The translations under genes were made by a program, and so were the position numbers. Shown here one piece after another: positions 8,911 to 17,672 of a DNA stretch of 63,125 nucleotides. The notes beneath the pieces are model-generated. The model was not told where the DNA came from and made no database searches. It saw only the letters and a program-made list of their open reading frames with translations. How positions within the stretch are numbered: the first letter of the stretch is position 1; each line of letters begins with the position of its first letter. Origin of the DNA: Bifidobacterium olomucense (GTDB lineage: Bacteria > Actinomycetota > Actinomycetes > Actinomycetales > Bifidobacteriaceae); contig NZ_JAAIIG010000013.1 of NCBI RefSeq assembly GCF_012932375.1, forward strand, positions 1 through 63,125, written 5' to 3'.

Positions 8911-9914
8911 TGGCAAATCCATTGGTATCGGTAGTAGTGCCTGTATATAACGTTAGTAAATATCTTCCTGCATGCATTAATAGTCTTTTATCACAGTCTT
9001 ATTCTCCGATTGAAATCATTCTTGTCGATGACGGGTCGACAGATGACAGCGGTAAAATCGCTGACGAGTACTCGGCTCAATCCCCCTCAATTCGCACATT
9101 TCATAAACGCAATGGCGGTCTTTCCGACGCAAGAAATTACGGTATTAAGCATGCGAATGGCGAATTTCTTACGTTTGCCGATAGCGATGACTTCGTCTCT
9201 CCAAATTATATTCAACACCTCTATGATGCTCTTATTACAAATAAGGCTGATCTCGCGGTGACACCGCTCCATTATTTCACTGATGGAACAGATGAGAAAA
9301 AACTACTTTCAGGTAAATACAATAACAAACAGGATATGAGTGGTGAAATAATAATCTTCAACTCATGTGACGCATTAGAAGATATGCTTTATATGAGGCA
9401 TATTGAACCAAATGCTTTCGCGAAAATATGTCGAAAAGAATTATTTGACGGCATTTGGTACCCAACAGGAAAACTGTATGAAGACATCGCCACTTCAACT
9501 CGACTTATTGATCGATCAAACCGTATTGTTTTTACACAATATGCAGATTATTTCTATCGCCAACGTGTGAATAGTATTCAATCAAGTTCGTTTACACCGA
9601 GAAGTATGGATCTGATTGATCAAATCGGAGAAATACAAGATTTGGTAGAAAAACGCTATCCATCAATTCAACCGGCGATTAACTGTAAACTACAAAGTGC
9701 ATATTTCAATTTACTTATGAAAATCAAGCCGAACGATATGAATAACAAGAAATATGCCGAAGAGCTTTGGAGAAGTATCCAACACAATCGTTGTCGTGTT
9801 TTGAAAGACAAGAATGCAAGACACGATGCTCGCATCGCTTCCTTACTCTCATATCTCGGCCAACCAACCTGCAGATTTATATATCAGATGGTTCGTAATC
9901 ATAGCATTCATTAA
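8910..9914 (+). CDS. GT2-family glycosyltransferase
   Basis: A 334-residue protein with VSVVVPVYNVSKYLPACI at the N-terminus, DDGSTDDSG near residue 40 and ADSDDFVSP near residue 92, the usual GT2 signature of EPS enzymes such as CpsI/EpsJ relatives. The frame is open upstream, but ATG 8910 overlaps the previous TGA by one base and follows GGAGG, so it is the start. This is the point where the operon switches from GC-rich to AT-rich DNA, a likely recombination joint. The sugar is unknown. Confidence 0.88.
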   Translation: MANPLVSVVVPVYNVSKYLPACINSLLSQSYSPIEIILVDDGSTDDSGKIADEYSAQSPSIRTFHKRNGGLSDARNYGIKHANGEFLTFADSDDFVSPNYIQHLYDALITNKADLAVTPLHYFTDGTDEKKLLSGKYNNKQDMSGEIIIFNSCDALEDMLYMRHIEPNAFAKICRKELFDGIWYPTGKLYEDIATSTRLIDRSNRIVFTQYADYFYRQRVNSIQSSSFTPRSMDLIDQIGEIQDLVEKRYPSIQPAINCKLQSAYFNLLMKIKPNDMNNKKYAEELWRSIQHNRCRVLKDKNARHDARIASLLSYLGQPTCRFIYQMVRNHSIH

Positions 9915-9934
9915 ATTGAGGAGACACCTGACGC

Positions 9935-11026
9935 ATGAAAGTCGAAGTAATCACATTACATTCCATCAGGAATTATGGATCCGTATTGCAGACACTCGCC
10001 ACCCAAGAGAAGTTTAAGCAATACGGATGTGAAGTTGAATTTATCAATTATATGCGCCAAGATGCATTAGAGAAGAATTTCTACCGCGAATTTACACTCA
10101 ATGACAACCCAGTAAAATCTGCCGCTAAGCGAGCAGTTTTATACCCAACCATTCATCGCTGGAGGCATGTTTTTGATGGTTTTCTTAGCAAGAATGTTAC
10201 GCTTACCAAGCAGACTTACACATCTGAAGCACAATTAGAGACAAATACCCCCAAGGCAGATATCTACTGCACAGGCAGTGATCAGGTGTGGAACAGCGAA
10301 TGGAATCGCGGTCTAGAAGAGGCTTTTTATCTAAAGTTTGCTCCCGATAACGCAAAGAAAATTGCGTATTCCGCCAGCATCGGCCGTGATGATTTTGCTG
10401 ACTGGGAGAAGCCGGAAGTCACTAAGCTACTTTCGCGATATGATGCCATCTCCATGCGAGAAGAAAGTGCCGTCACAGCCGTACGCAACCTAGGTATAAA
10501 TAATGTATGTCATGTTTCGGACCCTACCCTACAGCTTGAACGCTCATATTGGGAAAAAATGGCTACACCGCCTGTCGTGAATGACGATTATGTATTGATT
10601 TATCAGCTCAACAAAAATAAATTGTTCGATGATTTCGCAATCCGTTTTGCTAAACGTCACCATTGCAAACTTATGCGTGTGTGCGTTCGGTATGATCAGA
10701 TGCGGCTTCCAGGCTCTCCTATTCTGATTCCAGAGGTCGAAGAGTTTGTTTCATTAATCGCTAATGCACGTTTTGTAATCACCGATTCGTTCCACGCAAC
10801 TGCATTCAGTCTCAACCTCAATCAAGAGGTCGTTTGCATTTACCCAGGGAAGTTCAGCAGTCGACTGTCCAACATTCTAAAAGCTACGAATATGACACAT
10901 CGGCATCTTACTGATTTTAATCGGTTAGACATTGCCGATAAGCATACAGATTTTAGCTTTATCAATCAATACTTCGATAACGAAAGAAAAAGAGGGACAG
11001 ATTTCCTAGATAAAGTCCTTGCATAA
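9935..11026 (+). CDS. Polysaccharide pyruvyl transferase family protein
   Basis: 363 residues matching the PS_pyruv_trans family: an N-terminal NYGSVLQTLATQ segment near residue 13, a central YCTGSDQVWNSEW near residue 109, and a C-terminal VITDSFHATAFSLNL near residue 280 with the conserved S-F-H. Family members transfer pyruvate from phosphoenolpyruvate to a sugar hydroxyl pair, giving an acidic ketal on the EPS; some relatives have other acceptors. The gene follows the GT2 by 20 bp. A nitroreductase-like gene two positions downstream is a neighbour often seen with this family. Confidence 0.85.
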   Translation: MKVEVITLHSIRNYGSVLQTLATQEKFKQYGCEVEFINYMRQDALEKNFYREFTLNDNPVKSAAKRAVLYPTIHRWRHVFDGFLSKNVTLTKQTYTSEAQLETNTPKADIYCTGSDQVWNSEWNRGLEEAFYLKFAPDNAKKIAYSASIGRDDFADWEKPEVTKLLSRYDAISMREESAVTAVRNLGINNVCHVSDPTLQLERSYWEKMATPPVVNDDYVLIYQLNKNKLFDDFAIRFAKRHHCKLMRVCVRYDQMRLPGSPILIPEVEEFVSLIANARFVITDSFHATAFSLNLNQEVVCIYPGKFSSRLSNILKATNMTHRHLTDFNRLDIADKHTDFSFINQYFDNERKRGTDFLDKVLA

Positions 11027-11077
11027 AAAAACTGTAATGCACCTAAATTAAATCTAAAAACAGTAATGGAATAACTA

Positions 11078-12223
11078 ATGATTTACATACTAGTCTTTAT
11101 AATTTCAAGTATTTTTTCATGTACAAAACTAAGGTTATTCCTGACGCAGAAAAAGTCACTCTATATAGATTTTTCATTATTACTGACAATACTTCCAATA
11201 ACTATATTGGCTGGGTTAAGGAACCACACAGTAGGAACTGATGTAGATACATACGTGATAGGTATATATGAACGCGTCAATACATATATAAATATATCCC
11301 AAGTATTGAACAATCATAATGTTGAAATCGGATATGAGATATTTGCATTTTTAATTGCACATGTATTCCATGATGTGCATTGGTTACATTTCCTCACAAC
11401 ATTCGTAACAGGTTTCGCAGTATATTCGTTTCTTAAACTATATGAAAATGAAATCTCTATTCCGCTAGCCTGGTTTTCCTTCTTATGTCTACACTTCAAT
11501 GAAACACTAAATATAGTTCGTCAGTGGTTAGCACTGGGAATTTGCTTACTTTGCATCGGAGCGATTCTTAAAAAGAAAAAAATATTATCATTTTTTCTCG
11601 CCCTTCTTGCAATATCATTTCATTCATCAGCAATAATAATTTTTGTCATATATGCTATATATAAGTTTTTAACAAGAGAATATAAAATAAGCATAAATAG
11701 ATATCATAAATATTGTACATTTTTGATAATAATGACATCAATAGGCGCAGCATTTTTCCGACCAATCTGCATGATGCTATTAAGCTTTGGGATATTGCCG
11801 TTAAAATATATTCATTATTTTGACCTTCCGGAGGGTATATCCTCTCCAACAATGCTTGTTCTATCAATTATCCCTTTTATAATACTTTGTCTTTTTGTAT
11901 ATAAATATCAAAAATGGAATAACGAACAACCCGATTTTATAATAATATTCACCATAATAAGTTGCATACTTACATTTTTATCAACCAAATTTGGATATGC
12001 AGCTAGAATAGGACTATTCTTCAGTGTTTGGAGACTTATCCTAATTGGAAAGACATCATTTATAATCCAAAAACGTTGGCCCAAGCAAATTGCATTTTTT
12101 ATGAAAATACCATTTATTGCTCTTCTTATAGCATATTGGTGGTACAGCTTTTATTACAGAGGGTTTGGTGACACAGTTCCATACATTTCCGACATATTTC
12201 AATCTGTCAACTGGACGTTTTAA
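11078..12223 (+). CDS. EpsG-type polysaccharide polymerase
   Basis: A 381-residue, very hydrophobic protein with about ten membrane segments. AGLRNHTVGTDVDTY near residue 46 and LNIVRQWLALGICLL near residue 145 are the conserved patches of the EpsG/Wzy family, where the Arg residues are thought to handle the lipid-linked substrate. It likely polymerises EPS repeat units on the outer face of the membrane in a Wzx/Wzy pathway, with the flippase at 14441-15877. It is strongly AT-rich. No clear ribosome binding site is seen. Confidence 0.82.
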   Translation: MIYILVFIISSIFSCTKLRLFLTQKKSLYIDFSLLLTILPITILAGLRNHTVGTDVDTYVIGIYERVNTYINISQVLNNHNVEIGYEIFAFLIAHVFHDVHWLHFLTTFVTGFAVYSFLKLYENEISIPLAWFSFLCLHFNETLNIVRQWLALGICLLCIGAILKKKKILSFFLALLAISFHSSAIIIFVIYAIYKFLTREYKISINRYHKYCTFLIIMTSIGAAFFRPICMMLLSFGILPLKYIHYFDLPEGISSPTMLVLSIIPFIILCLFVYKYQKWNNEQPDFIIIFTIISCILTFLSTKFGYAARIGLFFSVWRLILIGKTSFIIQKRWPKQIAFFMKIPFIALLIAYWWYSFYYRGFGDTVPYISDIFQSVNWTF

Positions 12224-12235
12224 TTAGGAGAATAA

Positions 12236-13258
12236 ATGAGCAAAAAGGAAAAGCTTACAAATTCATTTATCAATATGTTCACTACAAGTCTGAGAACATT
12301 AAGACAGTCATTGCTATTAAGACATGACTATCTACGACAAGCTGCTCGGTTTTCGCGTAACTATTCTCCTTTAAAACCAAGGACTAAAGCCCAATTTGAG
12401 AGTCGAATTATCTTTCTTACGCATCAAATTGAAAAAGGCTTAAGTCATCGTGATTTTCGATATGGCTTCGGAAAAAAAATATTCAATTCCTTACCATCAA
12501 TGCTTACCGGCCTTGAAAAGATTGATGCCAATGCAAAGAATAATTTCGTTTATGCATACAGCATCTCCGTATTACACGAATATGTACGTCGACATCAAAT
12601 TATCGGCTACGATCTCGGTTGGCAAAAGAGTCTTTTTTCTTCCGAGCAATGGAATTCTATAATCAACGTCCCCGACGATCCAAAGCATGCTTGCATCGAA
12701 ATTAATCGAAACGATAAGTTACTTAATTCGACACTTCCTTTTAACCGATTAGCTCGAAATCGGCATTCCATTCGAGAATTTTCCAATCAGAAGGTCACGG
12801 CAGAGGAAATAATGGATGCAGTCGATTTAGCTATGACAACTCCATCCGTATGCAATCGCCAACCCACAAGAGTACATATTGTACTTAATAAAAAAAATAT
12901 CAGCGATTTATTACGCCTACAAGCAGGAATTAATGGCTATCCCACTCCTCCTGCATTATTAGTCATCACCTCCGATCTTTCAGCTTTTATGACGGAGTAT
13001 GAACGAAATGAAGGGTACGTTGACGGAGGATTATTCAGTATGAATCTTCTTTACGCCTTGGAGTCTCATGGACTCGGAACATGCCCGCTTAATACAATGT
13101 TCACAGCGAAAGTCGAAAAACTAACTCGTAATATTTTGCAAATTCCAGATAATGAGATTTTCGTTTTATATATTGCCGTTGGTCATTTCCCCGAAATAAC
13201 GAGAACATGCCAATCTCTACGTTTTAGCGCTAAACAAATAACAACAATTATCAAGTAA
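12236..13258 (+). CDS. Nitroreductase-family flavoprotein with N-terminal extension
   Basis: A 340-residue protein. The C-terminal ~190 residues form a nitroreductase domain, with an FMN-binding RHSIREFSNQKVTAEEI start near residue 177 and GLGTCPLNTM near residue 280. The first ~150 residues are an added region with FLTHQIEKGLSHRDFRYGFG near residue 60, a pattern known to me only from nitroreductase-like proteins of polysaccharide loci. The reaction is unknown; a redox step on a sugar, lipid carrier or pyruvyl group is possible. It sits 12 bp after the polymerase gene, firmly inside the EPS operon. Confidence 0.8.
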   Translation: MSKKEKLTNSFINMFTTSLRTLRQSLLLRHDYLRQAARFSRNYSPLKPRTKAQFESRIIFLTHQIEKGLSHRDFRYGFGKKIFNSLPSMLTGLEKIDANAKNNFVYAYSISVLHEYVRRHQIIGYDLGWQKSLFSSEQWNSIINVPDDPKHACIEINRNDKLLNSTLPFNRLARNRHSIREFSNQKVTAEEIMDAVDLAMTTPSVCNRQPTRVHIVLNKKNISDLLRLQAGINGYPTPPALLVITSDLSAFMTEYERNEGYVDGGLFSMNLLYALESHGLGTCPLNTMFTAKVEKLTRNILQIPDNEIFVLYIAVGHFPEITRTCQSLRFSAKQITTIIK

Positions 13259-13300
13259 ATATACATCTATATTGCAACTAATAACTTGAAACGGAATATT

Positions 13301-14407
13301 ATGTCTACAAAAATGGTCGCCTACACCAGGAGCGGGAAGACAAGCCCATCTAGCAATTTTCGAATACTCCAATATCTGCCGTATATTAAAACAAAAATAT
13401 CAGCACGAAAACTATCTTCTGACTATTTATACCAGCATCATGGTAAAGCCTCGACTATATTCCAGAAAATGTATTGGTATTCACTTTACTATCTTCAAAT
13501 ACAATTCCGACTCACGTTTTACCTTCTTATGGATATAATTAATCCTCCACGTTGTATAATCATCCAGCGGGCTCTTTCACCGAAATTTGTTTTTCCCTGG
13601 AATAAAGCATTAATGATCTTCGTTATTAAGAGAACAAAAACGATTATCTGGGATTTCGATGACGATATTTCTTGCAGTAAAGAAATTACATCATTCGAAA
13701 ATAAGCTTCTTGAATCCAATGCGGATACCATTGTTGTAACCGGTAGCATATTAAAGAAAAGATTGCCTAAAAATATTCAATCTCGTGTAAAAATATTACC
13801 AACAACTGATGGACAGATGGTTAGGAATGATTCAATTACTCTAATTAATCAAAGAAAGAATTCCTATAATAAAGCAATAGAACTTTTATGGCTTGCAACC
13901 GCAACAAGCCTTCCGTTTTTGGAAAAAATAATTGATGAATTAGAAAAAGCTGGCGAAATAATTCTTGCCAAATATCAAAAGAAACTTACTTTACATGTTG
14001 TCTGTAATAAACCACTTAATTATATCGGAAAAAACTTTTTTATCGATAATGTCGAATGGAGCGAACAGTCTGCCCACCAAATGATGATTCAATCTCATAT
14101 CGGACTAATGCCTTTATTAGACACCGATTTTTGCCGTGCAAAAGGCGGATTTAAATTGCTCCAATATAAGGCGGCCGCATTGCCGTCGGTTGCTTCGGCA
14201 ATAGGAATCAACACTATGTACGTGAATGATGGAATTGACGGTTTCCTTATTGGAAAAAATTATCCGAACTCTTGGAGCAGCGCGATTGTTCATCTTGCAG
14301 ATAATTGGACTCGATATAGCATCATGAGCGAAAATGCCCGAGATAATTGGGATAACAATTATTCATTCAATAATAATCTTGAACAATGGAAACTTATGCT
14401 TCAATAG
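13301..14407 (+). CDS. Glycosyltransferase, GT-B fold (GT4-like)
   Basis: A 368-residue protein. The N-terminal half shows no strong motif beyond IIWDFDDDIS near residue 120. The C-terminal half has the GT-B donor-site order: LLWLATATSLPFLEKII near residue 194, then GLMPLLDTDFCRAKGGFKL near residue 269, with K-G-G-F-K-x-L-x-Y-K-A as in several wall/EPS transferases. TTG at 13286 is in frame, but ATG 13301 is the more usual start; no good ribosome binding site is visible for either. It is AT-rich and within the rightward EPS operon. Function is inferred from fold and context. Confidence 0.7.
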   Translation: MSTKMVAYTRSGKTSPSSNFRILQYLPYIKTKISARKLSSDYLYQHHGKASTIFQKMYWYSLYYLQIQFRLTFYLLMDIINPPRCIIIQRALSPKFVFPWNKALMIFVIKRTKTIIWDFDDDISCSKEITSFENKLLESNADTIVVTGSILKKRLPKNIQSRVKILPTTDGQMVRNDSITLINQRKNSYNKAIELLWLATATSLPFLEKIIDELEKAGEIILAKYQKKLTLHVVCNKPLNYIGKNFFIDNVEWSEQSAHQMMIQSHIGLMPLLDTDFCRAKGGFKLLQYKAAALPSVASAIGINTMYVNDGIDGFLIGKNYPNSWSSAIVHLADNWTRYSIMSENARDNWDNNYSFNNNLEQWKLMLQ

Positions 14408-14440
14408 GTTTCAATCATATTACATACCTAAGCACTAATA

Positions 14441-15877
14441 ATGAGTATAAAACAAAGGAATAATACGGCAACAAGCAAGTTTAAATCAAATTTAGGCTAT
14501 GCTTTCTTAGCGCAAGGAGTTGCACTGGCTCTGAGTGCTTCCGTAAATTTTATTTTGCCTAAATTCATTGGAGTCACCGATTTCAGCTACTGGCAACTTT
14601 TCATCTTTTATTCTCAATATCTACCTTTTCTTGCGCTTGGACTAAATGATGGTGTCTATCTCCGTTATGGTGGTATAGCCTTACCGCAAATGGATAAAGC
14701 CGCAATTAAAGGACAATTCTTATATGGTATTGTGTATCAGACCATATTAGCGGTATTACTTTGTATAGTTTCATGGTTTGTCATTGGGAATGGTGTCCGC
14801 TTATCTATTATCATTACCGCATCTCTTTATTTTGTTTTCTTTACGATGCAAAACTTCCTTGGATACATATTTCAGGCAGCAAACGAGACGTCTTGGTTTT
14901 CGAAATCAACTCTGATTCAGCAGCTAGCCTTCATTTTCATGATCATTGTCTGCATAACCTGCAAAGGACGCACATTCTGGCCATACGTTATTGCATACAC
15001 CATCGCGCAAGCTCTTTCACTTGCATATTGTTTCCACAAAGGCAAGAATCTGTTCTCTGCTCATGCACTGAAGCACAGGCTGGTCTTTAGGGAATTAAGA
15101 GAGAGTATCTCCGCTGGATCTAAACTCATGTTTGCGAACATTGCCAGCATGCTCATCTTGGGCATTGGGCGTCAAGCAATTGATATGAACTGGGGAATTG
15201 TGGCATTTGGCAAAGTTTCTATGGCAATCACACTTACCAATTTCGCATTGGTATTCGTACGCCAAGTAGGCATGGTAATGTTCCCAATGCTGCGCCAAGT
15301 GCATAAAGACAAGCAAAAAAGTATCTATGCACTATGCAACGATGGCTTATTTCTATTCCTTCCCGTTATGTTCTTGTTGTATTTCCCCGCAAAAATTATC
15401 CTTGAACTTTGGCTTCCTCAATACACCGACAGCATTAGATACGCAGCACTTTTGCTCCCTATTTGCTACTTTGACGCGAAAACGCAAATGCTATATAACA
15501 CCTATCTCAAGGTATTCCGCAAGGAGAAGATGCTTCTCTATCTCAATCTTCTTGCGATGGTCGCAAGTCTTATATTTTCAATTATAGGCGTTTTAGTAAT
15601 TAAAAATATGACATTCATCATTCTCTCAATGACCGCTGCAATTGTAATTCGCAGCGTAACATCCGATGCCTACCTATCTTCCTTGTTATGCAACGATAGA
15701 AAAAAAGATGCAATAATGCTGACCCAAGAAATAGCACTCACACTCATTTTTATGACAGTAGCATGGCACATTAATGAATGGATTGCATTTATCGTCACCT
15801 GTATTGCATATACGCTTCTATTACTCTTCAACCACAACAAATTAACTCTTATTATTCGGCATATTTGGGAAAAATAG
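14441..15877 (+). CDS. Wzx-type polysaccharide flippase
   Basis: A 478-residue polytopic membrane protein with 12-14 predicted segments, opening GYAFLAQGVALALSASVNF. Its length and hydrophobic pattern fit the MOP/PST exporter family, whose members flip undecaprenyl-linked repeat units to the outer face of the membrane. It complements the EpsG-type polymerase upstream, so the locus looks like a Wzx/Wzy system. The chain-length regulators and the priming transferase are not in the window. AT-rich like its neighbours. Confidence 0.85.
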   Translation: MSIKQRNNTATSKFKSNLGYAFLAQGVALALSASVNFILPKFIGVTDFSYWQLFIFYSQYLPFLALGLNDGVYLRYGGIALPQMDKAAIKGQFLYGIVYQTILAVLLCIVSWFVIGNGVRLSIIITASLYFVFFTMQNFLGYIFQAANETSWFSKSTLIQQLAFIFMIIVCITCKGRTFWPYVIAYTIAQALSLAYCFHKGKNLFSAHALKHRLVFRELRESISAGSKLMFANIASMLILGIGRQAIDMNWGIVAFGKVSMAITLTNFALVFVRQVGMVMFPMLRQVHKDKQKSIYALCNDGLFLFLPVMFLLYFPAKIILELWLPQYTDSIRYAALLLPICYFDAKTQMLYNTYLKVFRKEKMLLYLNLLAMVASLIFSIIGVLVIKNMTFIILSMTAAIVIRSVTSDAYLSSLLCNDRKKDAIMLTQEIALTLIFMTVAWHINEWIAFIVTCIAYTLLLLFNHNKLTLIIRHIWEK

Positions 15878-16059
15878 GTACGCGGTATACAAATCCTATA
15901 ATCATATAGAATCTAAAAACATAGTAGAAAGAAACCTAATCTAGCAATAATCAATCAGACCAAATTTTAAAAAACCTATCCTATTTAATACCTTTAGTTC
16001 AATACACATTTATGTGATGGAATTCGAAACCTTATCACTTTACTTCAAAGGACTTGATA

Positions 16060-17172
16060 ATGAACGACCAATTCATCACCGTTAACAACGGCATTATCCT
16101 TCCAATTACGGAAAGCAAAGGTGGCGTTCTCAATAAGGGAGGTGTTTTAAGGGATGACGGCAAATTCGTTGAAGAATCGAAATATATCGGAGATTGGTTT
16201 AGATTCGGAGCCCCCTACCCCTTCGATAGGAGCGGCGTACATCACGCTGACTTGAAAGTCATTTTCCTAGGATATTTCGTAAAGCAATGGGGACATTTTC
16301 TTGTCGATTGTCTAAATAGAGCATGGTTTCTTTGTGAAATTGATAAGGCTAAATATAAAGATTATAAAATAGTCTTTTTAAATTCCGACAATATACTACC
16401 TTCAGGTAACTATCTGAAATTCTTTGAGTTACTCGGTTTTTCAAAAAGGGATTTCGTTCTCGTCGATTCTCCTACCTGTTTCAAAGAGATAGTTATACCT
16501 ACGCCGGCCAATCCCGAAACTTCGAAAAATCTATTTGTTGAACCTTTCAAAAAAGCATCTTCCGCGGTCGTTTCGGATAAATATCATGGGGATAATATAT
16601 ATTTATCTAGACTTCATTTCCCTGACGCAAGAAAAAAGGAACTTGGAGAACATCCCATACAGCGTTTATTTGAAGACAATGGTTTCAAAATTTTATATCC
16701 AGAGTCTATGTCGCTTGATGATCAAATCGATGTCTTCAACAATGCCACAACAATTGTTTGTATGAATGGTACTATCCCATTAAATGTCATTTTTGGAAAT
16801 CCAGGCATCAATCTAATTGTTTTAAACAAAACTAGTCTCAGACATTCAAATTTAGAAAAAGTATGCCGCTTGATAGATATTTCACCAATATACATCAATG
16901 TTTATTATGAGCCAATAAAAAATCATCCTAGATATTTGGGAGAGGGACCATTCTGGATGATTCCAGGCGATGAATTAAGAGAATACTTCGATTCACATGA
17001 AATGTCATTCGACTATTCTCATAATTTGTTGATTGATTGCGCTTACTTCTGCCGATATTTTTATTTATACATTAAATATAGGGCAATTGCTTTATTGAAA
17101 AAACTCTATATCAAATCTCATCTTGTTCGTGGCATGTATCACTTACTTAAATCAAGAAAATCACCTAACTGA
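16060..17172 (+). CDS. DUF563/GT61-type glycosyltransferase
   Basis: About 370 residues. The C-terminal domain shows the DUF563/GT61 pattern: IYLSRLHFPDARKKELGE near residue 181, then MSLDDQIDVFNNATTIVCMNG near residue 220 and GNPGINLIVLNK near residue 248. WGHFLVDCLNRAWFL near residue 88 is also typical of the family. TTG 16054 is in frame, but AAAGGA before ATG 16060 sets the start. A 180-bp gap separates it from the flippase gene, so it may have its own promoter. It closes the EPS locus; an IS remnant follows. The sugar donor is unknown. Confidence 0.78.
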   Translation: MNDQFITVNNGIILPITESKGGVLNKGGVLRDDGKFVEESKYIGDWFRFGAPYPFDRSGVHHADLKVIFLGYFVKQWGHFLVDCLNRAWFLCEIDKAKYKDYKIVFLNSDNILPSGNYLKFFELLGFSKRDFVLVDSPTCFKEIVIPTPANPETSKNLFVEPFKKASSAVVSDKYHGDNIYLSRLHFPDARKKELGEHPIQRLFEDNGFKILYPESMSLDDQIDVFNNATTIVCMNGTIPLNVIFGNPGINLIVLNKTSLRHSNLEKVCRLIDISPIYINVYYEPIKNHPRYLGEGPFWMIPGDELREYFDSHEMSFDYSHNLLIDCAYFCRYFYLYIKYRAIALLKKLYIKSHLVRGMYHLLKSRKSPN

Positions 17173-17279
17173 ACTTTCCCACTTTTCTGTTGTGTTAGCT
17201 CATTTTTTGCGAACACCTCCTTTTTACCTATCCCACGGGTATAGGATTACGGCACAATGTCGAGCTGGATTGGCAATGG

Positions 17280-17451
17280 TGTGTTGGACCGTTTCTAGAG
17301 GGTTTTCCTTGTTGTGTGAACTCCACGGGGCTCAGGTACCCGAGGGTCGAGTGGAGCTGTTGAACTCCTCCTCGTAATGATGGGGATGATTTGAATCAGC
17401 CATGATGATCAAACCCCTCATCGCGCGTCCCGCATGGAACCGTCCAACACA
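17280..17451 (-). mobile_element. Internally deleted IS3-family element (172 bp, MITE-like)
   Basis: Imperfect terminal repeats TGTGTTGGACCGTTTC (17280-17295) and, on the opposite strand, TGTGTTGGACGGTTCC (17436-17451) match at 14 of 16 positions. Read leftwards, an OrfA-like start (MADSNHPHHYEEEF) is joined after some 15 codons, in another frame, to the transposase C-terminus HSTLGYLSPVEF typical of IS3 OrfB. Nearly all of the transposase is missing, so it can only move if a full copy elsewhere supplies the enzyme. It marks the right border of the EPS locus. Confidence 0.8.
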
Positions 17452-17478
17452 GTGCAGCCAATCTAAGGTACAGAGGCT

Positions 17479-17595
17479 CTATCCCCCAAATACCTTCTTT
17501 GCAAAGTCATATGCTCTTTTGCCTTGTAAAGCATGATTCCTGCCACAACGTCCACAAAACGGCGGAATTCCAACGAAATCTCTTTTGCCTGCCAT
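17479..17595 (-). CDS. Possible 38-residue CxxC small protein within repeat
   Basis: ATG at 17595 opens a 38-codon frame with PPFCGRCGRNHAL and a basic tail, preceded by AGAGAAG. The matching frame in the right repeat (near 19124-19212) has lost both cysteines (PPYYGRCNGN) and the stop. The two copies differ at amino-acid-changing sites, which argues against selection on the protein. Probably not a gene; listed because of the metal-ribbon-like C-x2-C. Confidence 0.15.
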   Translation of the reverse strand: MAGKRDFVGIPPFCGRCGRNHALQGKRAYDFAKKVFGG

Positions 17596-17629
17596 TTGCT
17601 TCTCTTTTGCTTTTAGAATCAAAAGAAGC
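17514..17629 (+). repeat. ~117-bp direct repeat, left copy
   Basis: It starts CTCTTTTGCCTTGTAAAG and shares long exact blocks, such as ACGGCGGAATTCCAACGAAA, with 19124-19241. It contains CTCTTTTGC three times and ends in an imperfect inverted repeat (GCTTCTCTTTTG...CAAAAGAAGC). It ends 43 bp before the start codon of the AlbA_2 gene. Confidence 0.85.
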
Positions 17630-17672
17630 TATTGTATAAGCATACTGCGTTTAGCACTTGGGAGGCTCAGCC

